A stretch of DNA of 64,000 nt, from contig NZ_JAGGQG010000010.1 of NCBI RefSeq assembly GCF_018613415.1, forward strand, positions 781,573-845,572, in the 5' to 3' direction. Of this stretch, positions 16,646 through 27,730 are shown in pieces (the first letter of the stretch is position 1; the number at the start of each line of letters is the position of its first letter). This DNA comes from Bacillus sp. ISL-18 (GTDB lineage: Bacteria; Bacillota; Bacilli; Bacillales; Cytobacillaceae). The position numbers were made by a program, and so were the translations under genes. The notes below the pieces were generated by a model, which was given only the letters and a program-made list of their open reading frames with translations, made no database searches and was not told where the DNA came from.

Positions 16646-17128
16646 TTGTTTAACGTCGAAATGTATACAGGAACTCGCGAAGAGAATTATGAGCTAGTCA
16701 TAAAGCAGATGCAGGCCTTGCTTCATGATGAGAAAAATCAAATCGCTAATCTCAGCAATGCTTCTGCACTTTTGAACCAATTTCTCGACCGCATTAACTG
16801 GGTTGGTTTTTATTTAATGGATTCTAATGGAGAGCTAGTTCTTGGTCCTTTTCAAGGATTACCGGCTTGCGTCAGAATTCCTCTCGGGAAGGGCGTATGT
16901 GGAACGTCAGCTTTGAAAATGGAGACCATTCGTGTGGAAGACGTTCATCAATTCCCTGGCCATATCGCCTGCGATGCGGCTTCACGATCTGAGATTGTCA
17001 TTCCGCTCTTGAAAGACGGGGAACTTTTTGGAGTGTTAGACATCGATTCCCCAGAAGTCAATCGCTTCGATGAGCTTGATCAGCAAAAGCTTGAAAAGTT
17101 GGCAGCTGCAATAGTCGAACATCTTTAA
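16646..17128 (+). CDS. ytsP: Free methionine-(R)-sulfoxide reductase, GAF domain (YtsP)
   Basis: Single GAF-domain enzyme that repairs free methionine-R-sulfoxide. The three catalytic-site cysteines are C75 (LPACVR), C85 (GVCGT) and C109 (HIACDAASRSE). Their 10 and 24 residue spacings equal those of the characterised E. coli enzyme. The start is a TTG at 16646, six bases after AAAGGTGA, giving 160 residues. It is divergent from refZ and convergent with the diguanylate cyclase gene. Confidence 0.93.
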   Translation: MFNVEMYTGTREENYELVIKQMQALLHDEKNQIANLSNASALLNQFLDRINWVGFYLMDSNGELVLGPFQGLPACVRIPLGKGVCGTSALKMETIRVEDVHQFPGHIACDAASRSEIVIPLLKDGELFGVLDIDSPEVNRFDELDQQKLEKLAAAIVEHL

Positions 17129-17154
17129 ACTTCTTTTAGGTTAAGTCTAGATAA

Positions 17155-17187
17155 GAAGAGCACAGATAATTATTCTGTGCTCTTCTT
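17155..17187. terminator. Shared terminator between ytsP and dgcP
   Basis: Stem AAGAGCACAGA with TCTGTGCTCTT and T runs on both sides, between convergent genes. Confidence 0.88.
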
Positions 17188-17201
17188 TATTAAATATCAT
17201 C

Positions 17202-18602
17202 CTAACATGCCATGCTGGCATCCTCTTGGATGACCACCTTGTTTTTGCCAGTTTCTTTTGCCCGGTATAATGCTTCATCTGCTCTTTTAAATAAATATTG
17301 ATAAGTGTCATTCCGTTCCTTTTTCCAGTAAGACACACCACAGGATACTGTAATATGCGGTTCTGAGCATTCTGACACCTTATTTACAATCCTTTGGGCA
17401 ATAGCAACCCCCGTTTCTAACGAAACCCTAGGCAAATAAATAGCAAGCTCCTCTCCGCCCCAGCGTGCACCAATATCACTTTCTCGAATACTGCCTTTAA
17501 TGAGATTCGCAACTTGAACCAATATCAAATCTCCAATTTGATGGCCATAGGTATCATTTATTTCTTTAAAATTATCAATATCAATGAGAATAAAGGTGCC
17601 TTCCTCATCTTTCTTCATAGATTGTTGTATTTTTTCATCTAAAAACTTACGGGAATGAAGCTTGGTAAGATGATCCGTAATCACCAATTTTTCAAGTTCA
17701 GCTCTTAATAGGGCATTGGTTAAGGCCAAAGATGAATGATAGACCAGGGATTGCAGTAATTTAAACGCCTCAAACGGGAAGAAGTAGGGCTCTCGATGCA
17801 TAATAATAGCAAATCCTTTCAGCTTCTTGCTGACAACTACCGGAACCGCCATGACAGAATGAAAAACAGGTGAAAGATGTTGGGGAAGATTCAAATCTCC
17901 AATAAATAATGGTTCGTTACTCTGTTGAAATTTTCCCTTTATATGGTCAATGTAGATTCGAGCTTGTTGTGTAAAAAAGAATGCTGTCGAGCCAGGGAGT
18001 ACTTTTGCTGTTAGTTGATCCCTGGTGAATAGAAAAAAGCCAACCTCTTGTGCTTCAAAAGAGCTTTTAATTTGTTCAGACATAATGGTCATCGTTTCGA
18101 CTAACGGCTGGTTTGAATTTAATTGGTATGACGTTTTATTGATTAATTGCAGGTCAGAAATGGTTTTTTGCGCTTGCTGATACAGTTTAGCATTTTCCAA
18201 GGCACTGCCCGCGGACTCTGACAATGACCTGATAAAATCTGCCTCATACTCCGGAAATTTGGTCTCTTCCGGTGCGATGACTTGAATCACACCATAAATC
18301 TTCGAATTACTTTTTAAAGGTGCGTAGAGAGCAGCGTGTTTGGACACATCTGAACTCTCAAATTGAATCTCTCCAGACTCATAGGCATTAATGACATTCA
18401 TATTTTCACTATCGTATTCTAAGTCCATGATTGGCAGGTCACTATGATGGTAGGCATCAAGTGATAGAAGTAAGTAGTAGGAATAATTAGGAAAGATTTC
18501 TTTTAGTGTAACAAATATTTCCCCTAGTAGATTGTCCACATTCAGGGTTGAATGAAATTTTTCAGATATTTGAAATAATTTTTTATATTTTTCTGTATCC
18601 AA
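17202..18602 (-). CDS. dgcP: GAF-GAF-GGDEF diguanylate cyclase (DgcP/YtrP type)
   Basis: Makes the second messenger c-di-GMP from GTP. The first ~300 residues contain two GAF-like sensor domains; the C-terminal GGDEF domain starts near TDHLTKLHSRKFLDE. The active-site motif reads GGEEL (near 383), a functional variant. RESD five residues before it is an intact RxxD inhibitory site, so product feedback is expected. B. subtilis YtrP/DgcP occupies the same locus and is longer (579 residues); this protein has 466. The start is TTG after AAAGGGGA. A ligand for the GAF domains is not evident. Confidence 0.9.
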   Translation of the reverse strand: MDTEKYKKLFQISEKFHSTLNVDNLLGEIFVTLKEIFPNYSYYLLLSLDAYHHSDLPIMDLEYDSENMNVINAYESGEIQFESSDVSKHAALYAPLKSNSKIYGVIQVIAPEETKFPEYEADFIRSLSESAGSALENAKLYQQAQKTISDLQLINKTSYQLNSNQPLVETMTIMSEQIKSSFEAQEVGFFLFTRDQLTAKVLPGSTAFFFTQQARIYIDHIKGKFQQSNEPLFIGDLNLPQHLSPVFHSVMAVPVVVSKKLKGFAIIMHREPYFFPFEAFKLLQSLVYHSSLALTNALLRAELEKLVITDHLTKLHSRKFLDEKIQQSMKKDEEGTFILIDIDNFKEINDTYGHQIGDLILVQVANLIKGSIRESDIGARWGGEELAIYLPRVSLETGVAIAQRIVNKVSECSEPHITVSCGVSYWKKERNDTYQYLFKRADEALYRAKETGKNKVVIQEDASMAC

Positions 18603-18776
18603 TAGTAAATCCCCTTTAGAGACTACATCATTATTTTCTGTATTTTTTTAATTCCAAATAAATACATTGTATCCTAATTATAGTGAATGTCAGGATGCTT
18701 TTGGAATATATTTTTAGGTAAAATATTAATTTTTCTAGAACATTTCCGAGTCATTTAAGTCGGTTTAAAAATATAC

Positions 18777-18806
18777 TTGACTTACCATGTATAAAAATCA
18801 TATAAT
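18777..18806 (+). promoter_or_regulatory. Sigma-A promoter of rpsD
   Basis: TTGACT at 18777-18782, 18-bp spacer, TATAAT at 18801-18806. The start near 18813 gives a leader of about 187 nt before the rpsD start. Confidence 0.85.
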
Positions 18807-18812
18807 ATTCTT

Positions 18813-18999
18813 TGTGTAAAATATATGCAGCCTATTGAGTTCATTTTATTGGTATCATTTTGTTCCTCAAACTAGTTTGATGGTGCATCTTGTAACCCTT
18901 AGCTGCTAGGGCGAAGGTGCATGAAAACAAAATGTCTAGTAAAGATTCTCATAACGGTTTTTATTTTACCAAAATAAAAACACTAAGGAGGAGTCATTC
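18813..18999 (+). promoter_or_regulatory. rpsD leader, likely S4 autoregulatory RNA
   Basis: A long structured leader before rpsD. In B. subtilis the rpsD leader binds S4 protein to repress its own synthesis. Visible features: short hairpins GATG..CATC and CCCT..AGGG, with GGTGCAT present twice (near 18881 and 18916), and a strong AT hairpin GTTTTTATTTT/AAAATAAAAAC (18957-18981) just before the AAGGAGGAG ribosome binding site. The 174 bases upstream of this promoter (18603-18776) hold the promoter region of dgcP on the other strand; CTGACA-16-TACAAT is one candidate. Confidence 0.7.
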
Positions 19000-19602
19000 A
19001 TGGCTCGTTATACCGGCCCAAGCTGGAAATTATCCCGTCGTCTTGGAATCTCTCTAAGCGGCACAGGCAAAGAATTAGAAAAGCGTCCTTACGCTCCTGG
19101 ACAACATGGTCCTAATCAACGCAAAAAGCTTTCTGAATACGGATTACAATTACAAGAGAAGCAAAAGCTTCGTCATATGTATGGTGTAAATGAGCGCCAA
19201 TTCCGTACTCTTTTCGAAAAAGCTGGCAAATTATCAGGTATCCACGGTGAAAACTTCATGGTATTACTTGAATCACGTTTAGATAACGTTGTTTACCGTT
19301 TAGGTCTTGCTCGCACTCGTCGTGCTGCTCGTCAATTAGTAAACCACGGTCATATCTTAGTTAATGGTTCACGTGTAGATATTCCATCATACCGTGTAAC
19401 TGCTGGACAAACAATCGGTGTTCGTGAAAAATCACGTAACCTTGATGTAATTAAAGAAGCGATCGAAGTTACTAATTTTGTACCTGATTTCTTAACTTTC
19501 GATGCTGACAAATTAGAAGGAACTTTCACTCGCTTACCAGAGCGTTCTGAACTTCCTGCTGAAATTAACGAAGCACTTATCGTTGAGTTCTACTCTCGTT
19601 AA
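19000..19602 (+). CDS. rpsD: 30S ribosomal protein S4
   Basis: Primary 16S rRNA-binding protein that nucleates small-subunit assembly. 200 residues, starting [16 protein letters not shown]. The S4 RNA-binding domain spans about 92-155 ([12 protein letters not shown], then [17 protein letters not shown]). The N-terminal zinc-binding cysteines of some S4 proteins are absent, as in other Bacillus. As in B. subtilis, rpsD stands alone, away from the main ribosomal operons, and upstream of the convergent tyrS. Confidence 0.99.
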   Translation: MARYTGPSWKLSRRLGISLSGTGKELEKRPYAPGQHGPNQRKKLSEYGLQLQEKQKLRHMYGVNERQFRTLFEKAGKLSGIHGENFMVLLESRLDNVVYRLGLARTRRAARQLVNHGHILVNGSRVDIPSYRVTAGQTIGVREKSRNLDVIKEAIEVTNFVPDFLTFDADKLEGTFTRLPERSELPAEINEALIVEFYSR

Positions 19603-19613
19603 TCTCTATAATG

Positions 19614-19647
19614 AAAAAACGGATGCTAATTGGCATCCGTTTTTTTC
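19614..19647 (+). terminator. rpsD terminator
   Basis: Stem AAACGGATGC with GCATCCGTTT, followed by a long T run. Confidence 0.9.
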
Positions 19648-19669
19648 ATTTATTTGCCTTGTTTTTTTA

Positions 19670-19764
19670 TGAGGACAAGGAGTCCTCGTTTACCGGGCTT
19701 TCGTGTCCTCATGGGGCCTTCATGCGGACAATAGTTCCCCGCTTTTTGCACTCATGTCCTCATG
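19670..19764. repeat. Diverged hairpin repeats, mini-relative of the 54-kb array
   Basis: GTCCTC recurs at 19682, 19705 and 19756; the last two are 51 bp apart. The full unit has inverted arms GTCCTCATG/CATGCGGAC around a 7-base loop and then a ~26-bp linker. The large array at 54222 has the same design: arms, short loop, linker, period about 52. A further arm pair GAGGAC/GTCCTC lies at 19671-19687. Confidence 0.55.
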
Positions 19765-19777
19765 GTTTTCCTTGTAA

Positions 19778-19807
19778 TAAAAAATGGGCTTTGGAATCCC
19801 AAAGCCC
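19778..19807 (-). terminator. tyrS terminator
   Basis: Stem GGGCTTTGG with CCAAAGCCC followed on the minus strand by ATTTTTTATT. Confidence 0.88.
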
Positions 19808-19813
19808 TAGTCT

Positions 19814-21375
<1,562 letters not shown>

Positions 21376-21447
21376 TGCCTCTGTCAAACCTCGAACTGGA
21401 AATTTCAGAAAATGTAGAAGGTTGTCAGTTTTTAGTCCTTCTGTATG

Positions 21448-21456
21448 CTATAATGG
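21448..21456 (+). promoter_or_regulatory. Extended -10 promoter of the class A PBP gene
   Basis: TGCTATAAT just upstream of the penicillin-binding protein gene is an extended -10 element (TGnTATAAT). The -35 region is weak. It faces away from the tyrS T-box promoter, so the two genes diverge. Confidence 0.5.
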
Positions 21457-21486
21457 ATGTGATTTTATATTGAGGTGATGCCCTGA

Positions 21487-24279
21487 ATGAATGAAAAAAT
21501 TCAAGCTTGGATGGAAAAAGGAAAATCCATATTAAACTTGTTTACCCATAGAAAAACGGTAAAAAGTGCACGAATAACCTACCAAGTCGTTTGGAACTTA
21601 ATGCTCCTTGTACTAACTGTCGGCATTCTTGGCGGGTCATTTGCGACAGGTGTTGGTGCAGGCTACTTTGCCTCACTAGTAAAGGATGAACCCGTCCGCT
21701 CCTACGACAGTATGAAAAAGGATATTTATAATTATACCGAAACCTCGGACTTATATTTTGCTAATAACGTCTACCTTGGCAGGCTCAGGACCGATTTGGT
21801 CCGGGAAGAGGTTAAACTTGATCAAGTCTCAAAGGATTTAACCAATGCAGTGGTGGCAACGGAAGACCAATACTTTTATCAACATAAAGGGGTAGTACCG
21901 AAGGCCGTATTTCGAGCTCTTTTTCAAGAGGTAACAAATTCCGCTGTTCAATCAGGTGGGAGTACGTTAACACAGCAATTAATTAAAAATCAGATTCTAA
22001 CGAATGAAGTCTCCTTTCAGAGGAAAGCCAATGAAATCTTACTTGCCCTCCGTTTAGAGAAATTCTTCAACAAAAAAGAAATTTTAGAAGCCTACCTCAA
22101 TGTTTCAACCTTTGGAAGAAACTCATCGGGTCAAAACATTGCCGGTGTCCAAGCTGCAGCTAAAGGAATCTTTGGAAAAAGCGCTAGTGAGCTGACACTG
22201 CCGCAAGCCGCCTTTATTGCCGGTCTCCCGCAAAGTCCGTTTGGATATACTCCCTTTACAAGAGAAGGCACAGTGAAGAATAATCTTGAACCAGGGCTGG
22301 CTCGAATGAAAACGGTTTTAAAAAGAATGTTTGACGGTGGATACATAAACCAGCAGCAATATGCTGAAGCCTCTGCCTACGACATCACAAAGGATTTTAT
22401 TAAGCCTGTACCAAATCCACTTGAAAAATACCCATGGCTTTCATTCGAAATTGAAAAACGTTCTCTCGATGTCCTTACCACTGTGCTGGCAAAAAAAGAT
22501 GGGTACACAGATAAGGATTTAAAAAATGATGATACTCTTTATTATAAATATAAAACATTAGCGAATCATGATCTCCATCAAAATGGTTACAAGATTTATA
22601 CAACGATCGACAAAAATATTTATGATAAGATGCAAACGGTAAAAGATCATTATAAATACTACGGACCCGATAAGGCTCAGGTGAAAAAGGATCCGGAAAC
22701 CGGCAAAGAAGTAACGGTGATGGAGCCAGTCGAAGTGGGAGCCGAATTGATTGAAAACAAGACAGGGAAAATTATCAGTTTTGTTGCAGGAAGAAATTAC
22801 GGAAATCAGCAGCTTAATCATGCAACTAGCGCCATTAGACAGAATGGTTCAACGATGAAGCCACTTCTCGTTTATGGCCCGGCAATTGAGTTAGGCAAAG
22901 CTTCACCAGGTATGCCGCTTCCAGATGTAGCGCTAAGTCTCGCTGATGGCCGAAGCACTCCATGGCCGCGCAACTATGATTTAAGGTATAGTGGGATCGT
23001 TTCCGCTCGTTATGCATTAGCAAAATCATATAACGTTCCTGCAGTTAAATTGTATAAAGATATCGTTGCACAGCAGCCCGCAAAATATCTCGAAAAAATG
23101 GGGTTTACCTCTCTGAAAAAGCCGGATTATACCAATCTTGCAACCGCGATTGGTTCAATGGAAACGGGTGTTACGATTGAGGAAAATACCAATGCATTTA
23201 GTACGTTTGCAAATGGCGGGAAATTTATTGATGCCTATATGATCGATAAGATTGTCGATAAAGATGGCAAAATCATCTACCAGCATGATATAAAACCTGT
23301 AGATGTCTTTAAGCCGCAAACCGCCTATCTTACACTTGATATGATGCGGGATGTTATCAAGATGGGGACTGCCGCTGGAGTTAAGAGTAAATTGAAGTTC
23401 AGTACAGATTGGGCCGGAAAAACTGGAACCGGTAATCAGTATATCGATTCTTGGTTTGTTGCTTCAAATCCGAATGTAACCTTTGGAATTTGGACCGGAT
23501 ATGATACACCAAAATCCCTGCAAACATCGGGAATGAGTTATAGTCAGCGTACGAATAACCTGTGGGCAGAATTAATAAATGCCGCATACGATATCAACCC
23601 AGACTTAGTGGATCCAAAGGAATCATTCCAAATGCCTAGTGGGATCGTAAAACGTTCCTTTTGTGCAGTTTCCGGTTTACTTCCATCTGCAGCCTGTTCA
23701 AAGGCTGGTTTAATCCAAAGTGATTATTTCAATGTGAACAATGTTCCAACAAAAGTGGATGATAGTTTAGTGGAAGGGAAATTTGTTACTGTAGGTGATA
23801 AAAAATATTTAGCCTTGGATTCCACTCCAAAAGAGTTTGCCCAGTTTGGTTTGGTCCTGAATCCCGACTTCATCACAAGGATGGTCGGAAGGAATTTTAA
23901 AAATTATAGTCAATTGATCCCGAAAAGGGACCGTTGGGGGAAAATACTTGTACCGACCGCTAAAATGGTCGATAACGGAAAAAGTCCGGACGGAGTAGCT
24001 CTTTCCGTGTCGGGAAATACCTTATCTTGGTCCAAGTCAGGTGATAATGATGTCGTCGGTTACCGAGTATATCAAGGCAATACCAAGGTAGCAAGTATAA
24101 CTAGCGGCTCAAAGCTTTCCTATACGGCAGGAAACGGCTCTTATCACGTTAAAGCAGTTGATATTGCCGGCAATGAATCTGCATCATCTAATGTAGTTGA
24201 AGTTGGAGCTTCTGCTCCTCTACCGGTGATACCACCGACTACACCACCGGCTTCGAATGATCATCCGACTGCACCATAA
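21487..24279 (+). CDS. Class A penicillin-binding protein (bifunctional)
   Basis: Peptidoglycan glycosyltransferase and transpeptidase, 930 residues. An N-terminal membrane anchor (VVWNLMLLVLTVGILGG, about 35-60) is followed by a GT51 domain with ATEDQYFYQHKG and GGSTLTQQLIKNQ. The transpeptidase has S455 in STMK, an SYN motif in AKSYNVPA, and KTGTG, so both activities look intact. After the transpeptidase there is a small beta-rich region resembling fibronectin type III, then a Pro-rich tail (VIPPTTPPASNDHPTAP). GAGGTGAT precedes the ATG. Which B. subtilis class A PBP it corresponds to is unclear. Confidence 0.93.
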   Translation: MNEKIQAWMEKGKSILNLFTHRKTVKSARITYQVVWNLMLLVLTVGILGGSFATGVGAGYFASLVKDEPVRSYDSMKKDIYNYTETSDLYFANNVYLGRLRTDLVREEVKLDQVSKDLTNAVVATEDQYFYQHKGVVPKAVFRALFQEVTNSAVQSGGSTLTQQLIKNQILTNEVSFQRKANEILLALRLEKFFNKKEILEAYLNVSTFGRNSSGQNIAGVQAAAKGIFGKSASELTLPQAAFIAGLPQSPFGYTPFTREGTVKNNLEPGLARMKTVLKRMFDGGYINQQQYAEASAYDITKDFIKPVPNPLEKYPWLSFEIEKRSLDVLTTVLAKKDGYTDKDLKNDDTLYYKYKTLANHDLHQNGYKIYTTIDKNIYDKMQTVKDHYKYYGPDKAQVKKDPETGKEVTVMEPVEVGAELIENKTGKIISFVAGRNYGNQQLNHATSAIRQNGSTMKPLLVYGPAIELGKASPGMPLPDVALSLADGRSTPWPRNYDLRYSGIVSARYALAKSYNVPAVKLYKDIVAQQPAKYLEKMGFTSLKKPDYTNLATAIGSMETGVTIEENTNAFSTFANGGKFIDAYMIDKIVDKDGKIIYQHDIKPVDVFKPQTAYLTLDMMRDVIKMGTAAGVKSKLKFSTDWAGKTGTGNQYIDSWFVASNPNVTFGIWTGYDTPKSLQTSGMSYSQRTNNLWAELINAAYDINPDLVDPKESFQMPSGIVKRSFCAVSGLLPSAACSKAGLIQSDYFNVNNVPTKVDDSLVEGKFVTVGDKKYLALDSTPKEFAQFGLVLNPDFITRMVGRNFKNYSQLIPKRDRWGKILVPTAKMVDNGKSPDGVALSVSGNTLSWSKSGDNDVVGYRVYQGNTKVASITSGSKLSYTAGNGSYHVKAVDIAGNESASSNVVEVGASAPLPVIPPTTPPASNDHPTAP

Positions 24280-24308
24280 GTATCAGGTTGCACATAAGTA
24301 TGAAGAAA

Positions 24309-24338
24309 AGAATGGCTTTCGCAGCCATTCTTTTTTTG
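24309..24338 (+). terminator. PBP gene terminator
   Basis: Stem AGAATGGCT with AGCCATTCT followed by TTTTTTT. Confidence 0.9.
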
Positions 24339-24406
24339 TGTCATTAGTCGGTTGAACGAGTGAACACCCACACTGATTTTCATACTACCGGGAAATATAA
24401 AAATAA

Positions 24407-24443
24407 AAACACACGACCATTCTTTTAGAATAATCGTGTGTTT
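24407..24443 (-). terminator. acsA terminator
   Basis: Stem AAACACACGA with TCGTGTGTTT and an inner ATTCT/AGAAT stem, just past the acsA stop. Confidence 0.82.
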
Positions 24444-24453
24444 GAAACGTTCA

Positions 24454-26172
24454 TTAATCTTCCATGGTTGAAAGGTCCCCTGTCGGCAGGTTCAACTCCC
24501 ATGCCTTTAAGACGCGTCTCATAATTTTACCACTTCGAGTTTTTGGCAATTTGTCACGGAAATCAATTTCCCTAGGCGCTGCGTGAGCGGCAAGACCTTT
24601 TTTTACAAATTGTCTAATTTCCTCTTTTAATTCTTCAGATGCTTCAAAACCGTCCCGTAAAGCCACGAACGCCTTAATAATCTCACCGCGGACAGGATCT
24701 GGTTTCCCAATAACCCCTGCTTCTGCAACAGCCGGATGCTCAACAAGCTTACTTTCTACTTCGAACGGACCAACCCGCTCCCCAGACGTCATGATCACAT
24801 CATCGACCCTGCCTTGGAACCAGAAATAACCATCCTCATCCATGTAGGCAGAGTCTCCCGAAACATACCAATCACCTGGCATGAAATAGGATTCATACTT
24901 CTCCGGATTATTCCAAATCGTATGCATCATCGACGGCCAACCCTTTTTAATAGCCAGATTTCCCATGCGATATGGAGGCAGTTCGTTTCCTTGATTATCG
25001 ACAATGGCCGCCTTCACTCCTGGAATAGGTTTTCCCATGGAACCAGGCTTGATTTCCATACAAGGATAATTACAGATAAGCTGTGCGCCTGTCTCGGTCA
25101 TCCACCAGCCATCATGGATACGTTTATTAAATACCTTTCCACCCCATTTTACTACTTCCGGATTTAATGGTTCACCAACACTTGAGATATGACGCAGACT
25201 GCTTAAATCGAACTTCTTAACAAGCTCATCTCCTGCTCCCATTAGCATCCGGAAGGCCGTTGGTGCACTATACCATACCGTAACACCAAAATCCTCTATC
25301 ATTTGATACCAGGATTCAGGGCTAAAACGGCCCCCGACGATTACGTTTGAAGTTCCTGTTAACCACGGTCCAAAGATACCATAAGATGTACCTGTTACCC
25401 AGCCAGGGTCGGCGGTACACCAGTATACGTCATCCTCTTTTAAATCCAGAACCCATTTTGCCGTTTGGTAATGTTGAATCATGGCATTATGTACGTGCAA
25501 TACTCCTTTAGGCTTTCCAGTAGAGCCTGATGTATAGTGCAGGATCAGACCATCTCTGCGATCCACCCATTCAATCTTCAGTTCTTTACTAGCCGATTTA
25601 AACTTCTCTATAAAGTCAATCGTTATTCCTTGCTCTTCAACATTATTCCCCACAACAAAGATATGCTTTAAGGCCGGTAAATCTTGAACAGGGACACGAT
25701 CTAACAAATCTGGGGTTGTCACTAAAACTTTCGCTTCGCTGTCCTGCAGCCTGTCTCGGACTGCTCCCTCCATAAATGCTTCAAATAATGGCCCGACAAT
25801 CGCGCCAAGCTTAATCGCACCTAGTACTGTAAAATAAAGTTCCGGAGAGCGCGGCATGAAAATAAAGACACGATCGCCTTTTTCAACATCACCATATGAT
25901 TTTAATACATTTGCTGCCTTATTAGATAAATCCTTCATTTCCTTAAATGTATACTTTTCATCTCTAGCGCCATCACGGTAATATAGGGCTACCTTATTCT
26001 TCCGGAAGGTTTTCGCATGGCGGTCAATCGCCTCATAAGCCAAATTTACAAGTCCTGTTTCACTCCAGGAAAATTCTTTTTCGGTTTCCTTCCAGTCAAA
26101 ACGTTTGTACATTTCTTCATAATTTTCAAGATTAAACTCGCCTTGGACAACTGGCAGCGCTTCCACTTTCAC
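24454..26172 (-). CDS. acsA: Acetyl-CoA synthetase AcsA
   Basis: Activates acetate to acetyl-CoA through acetyl-AMP. A 572-residue ANL-superfamily enzyme with the P-loop-like TSGSTGKPKGV, the STGD-region block GDWYVSGDSAYMDEDGY, and a C-terminal domain whose catalytic Lys is K549 in TRSGKIMRR. In B. subtilis AcuA acetylates this Lys and AcuC removes the acetyl group. The divergently oriented acuABC genes upstream fit that control. The start is GTG after GAGGGGGAG. Confidence 0.97.
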   Translation of the reverse strand: MKVEALPVVQGEFNLENYEEMYKRFDWKETEKEFSWSETGLVNLAYEAIDRHAKTFRKNKVALYYRDGARDEKYTFKEMKDLSNKAANVLKSYGDVEKGDRVFIFMPRSPELYFTVLGAIKLGAIVGPLFEAFMEGAVRDRLQDSEAKVLVTTPDLLDRVPVQDLPALKHIFVVGNNVEEQGITIDFIEKFKSASKELKIEWVDRRDGLILHYTSGSTGKPKGVLHVHNAMIQHYQTAKWVLDLKEDDVYWCTADPGWVTGTSYGIFGPWLTGTSNVIVGGRFSPESWYQMIEDFGVTVWYSAPTAFRMLMGAGDELVKKFDLSSLRHISSVGEPLNPEVVKWGGKVFNKRIHDGWWMTETGAQLICNYPCMEIKPGSMGKPIPGVKAAIVDNQGNELPPYRMGNLAIKKGWPSMMHTIWNNPEKYESYFMPGDWYVSGDSAYMDEDGYFWFQGRVDDVIMTSGERVGPFEVESKLVEHPAVAEAGVIGKPDPVRGEIIKAFVALRDGFEASEELKEEIRQFVKKGLAAHAAPREIDFRDKLPKTRSGKIMRRVLKAWELNLPTGDLSTMED

Positions 26173-26374
26173 CTAAATCTCCCCCTCATTTGCTAGTATG
26201 AGATAATTATAGTACAAACAAGAATTATTCACAATTTTAAAAATATTATTTTCTTGAATTTTATGGTCATTCACCTATTTCCTTACATAAAAATTATTTG
26301 AAATTTCTTTTTTCTAATAGTTTTTATGTATAATAGAATTGATACACAACCATCTCTGTAGAGTAGGTGACAGT

Positions 26375-27007
26375 ATGGAACACACAAAAACATACAATGC
26401 CAAACAATTAAAAACTCCTCATGGGAATTTAATTATTGAGGGTCCTATTTCATCTGAAAAACTTGCCGGATATGAATTTCACCACGACCTTGTAGCATTT
26501 CGACAGCCCGCACAACAGCATCAGGCATTGATTGGGATTGCCGATCTTCCTGAAGGAAGAATCATTATTGCCAGGGACCTGCATACCATCGTTGGATATG
26601 TAACTTATCTTTATCCTGATCCGCTTGAGCGATGGTCAGAAGGAAAGATGGATAATCTGATTGAATTGGGAGCGATTGAGGTCATCCCAAAATTCAGGGG
26701 CTGCTCCGTCGGTAAAAATCTGTTGATCGTCTCCATGATGGATGATGCCATGGAAGATTATATTACAATTACAACGGAGTATTACTGGCATTGGGATTTG
26801 AAAGGTACAAAATTAAATGTTTGGGACTACCGAAAGATTATGGAGAAAATGATGAATGCCGGCGGCCTTGAGTGGTATGCCACGGATGATCCTGAAATTT
26901 GCTCTCACCCTGCTAACTGTCTGATGGCAAGGATCGGAAAAAGAATAGAAGCTGATTCCATCCAAAAGTTTGACCGGCTCAGGTTTATGAATCGATTTAT
27001 GTACTAA
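26375..27007 (+). CDS. acuA: Protein acetyltransferase AcuA
   Basis: GNAT-fold lysine acetyltransferase that inactivates AcsA by acetylating its catalytic Lys. The acetyl-CoA-binding region is around IEVIPKFRGCSVGKNLL (about 110-127), where the usual RxxGxG reads RGCSVG. The start at 26375 follows AGGTGA and gives 210 residues, the B. subtilis length. It is divergent from acsA with a 202-bp gap. The message probably continues into acuB and acuC. Confidence 0.95.
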   Translation: MEHTKTYNAKQLKTPHGNLIIEGPISSEKLAGYEFHHDLVAFRQPAQQHQALIGIADLPEGRIIIARDLHTIVGYVTYLYPDPLERWSEGKMDNLIELGAIEVIPKFRGCSVGKNLLIVSMMDDAMEDYITITTEYYWHWDLKGTKLNVWDYRKIMEKMMNAGGLEWYATDDPEICSHPANCLMARIGKRIEADSIQKFDRLRFMNRFMY

Positions 27008-27030
27008 AAGTGGAAGTGACCGTTTAGCAT

Positions 27031-27055
27031 CGCAAGAACTGGAGCTAGACAGCTT
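27031..27055. repeat. Fragment of REP-like repeat between acuA and acuB
   Basis: AACTGGAGCTAGACAGCTT is nearly the reverse complement of the first ~19 bases of the repeat at 7107, so this is probably a truncated copy lying inside the acu operon. Confidence 0.5.
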
Positions 27056-27082
27056 AATCTTTTTTGATTGAGGGTGATTTAT

Positions 27083-27730
27083 ATGATTATCGAAGAAATC
27101 ATGAAAACAGATGTTGCCGTACTTTTACCAACGAATACGATTGCAGATGCCATACATTTAATGGATACACGAAAAATTCGTCACATTCCGATTGTGGATC
27201 AAGACAACCATTTACACGGACTAATAACCATAGCAAATATACGAGAAGCAACTCCCTCTATCTTTCACGCAAATGAACATCCCGAAGACTTAAAGAAACC
27301 ACTAGAAACCATTATGGAGAAAAAGGTAATCACCGGTCACCCGCTTGACTTTGTAGAGGAGGCAGCTGGGATGTTTTATGAACATAAAATCAGCTGTATT
27401 CCGATTATCAATGACCGAAAGCTAATCGGGATTGTAACGGAAACCGATTTACTGCGGACTATGGTTGAATTAACTGGAGCACACCAGCCTGGTTCTCAGA
27501 TCGAAATCAAGGTTCCCAATCTTGCCGGTGTACTTAGTGATATAACAGCTTTGGTAAAAAAGAGGAACGCGAATATCCTAAGTGTTCTCGTCTATCCCGA
27601 TAAAAACGATGATCACTTTAAAATCCTTGTTCTTAGGGTGCAAACCATGAATCCGACTGCACTCATTCAAGATCTTAAACAAGCGGGCCATCAAGTTTTA
27701 TGGCCCAACCTCCCGGGGACATCTCTATGA
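27083..27730 (+). CDS. acuB: Acetoin utilization protein AcuB (CBS-CBS-ACT)
   Basis: A 215-residue cytoplasmic protein with two CBS domains (about 3-60 and 75-130, each with an H-PI-D-like end such as RHIPIVDQDN and SCIPIINDRK) and a C-terminal ACT domain (QIEIKVPNLAGVLSDI onward). These are ligand-sensing domains, binding adenylates and amino acids in the families; its exact job in acetate/acetoin metabolism is not established. GAGGGTGA precedes the ATG. The stop overlaps the acuC start as ATGA. Confidence 0.93.
   Translation: MIIEEIMKTDVAVLLPTNTIADAIHLMDTRKIRHIPIVDQDNHLHGLITIANIREATPSIFHANEHPEDLKKPLETIMEKKVITGHPLDFVEEAAGMFYEHKISCIPIINDRKLIGIVTETDLLRTMVELTGAHQPGSQIEIKVPNLAGVLSDITALVKKRNANILSVLVYPDKNDDHFKILVLRVQTMNPTALIQDLKQAGHQVLWPNLPGTSL

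Noticed and set aside
18603..18776. Small gene upstream of the rpsD promoter
   Set aside because: No open frame with a ribosome binding site; the region is AT-rich promoter DNA for the flanking genes.
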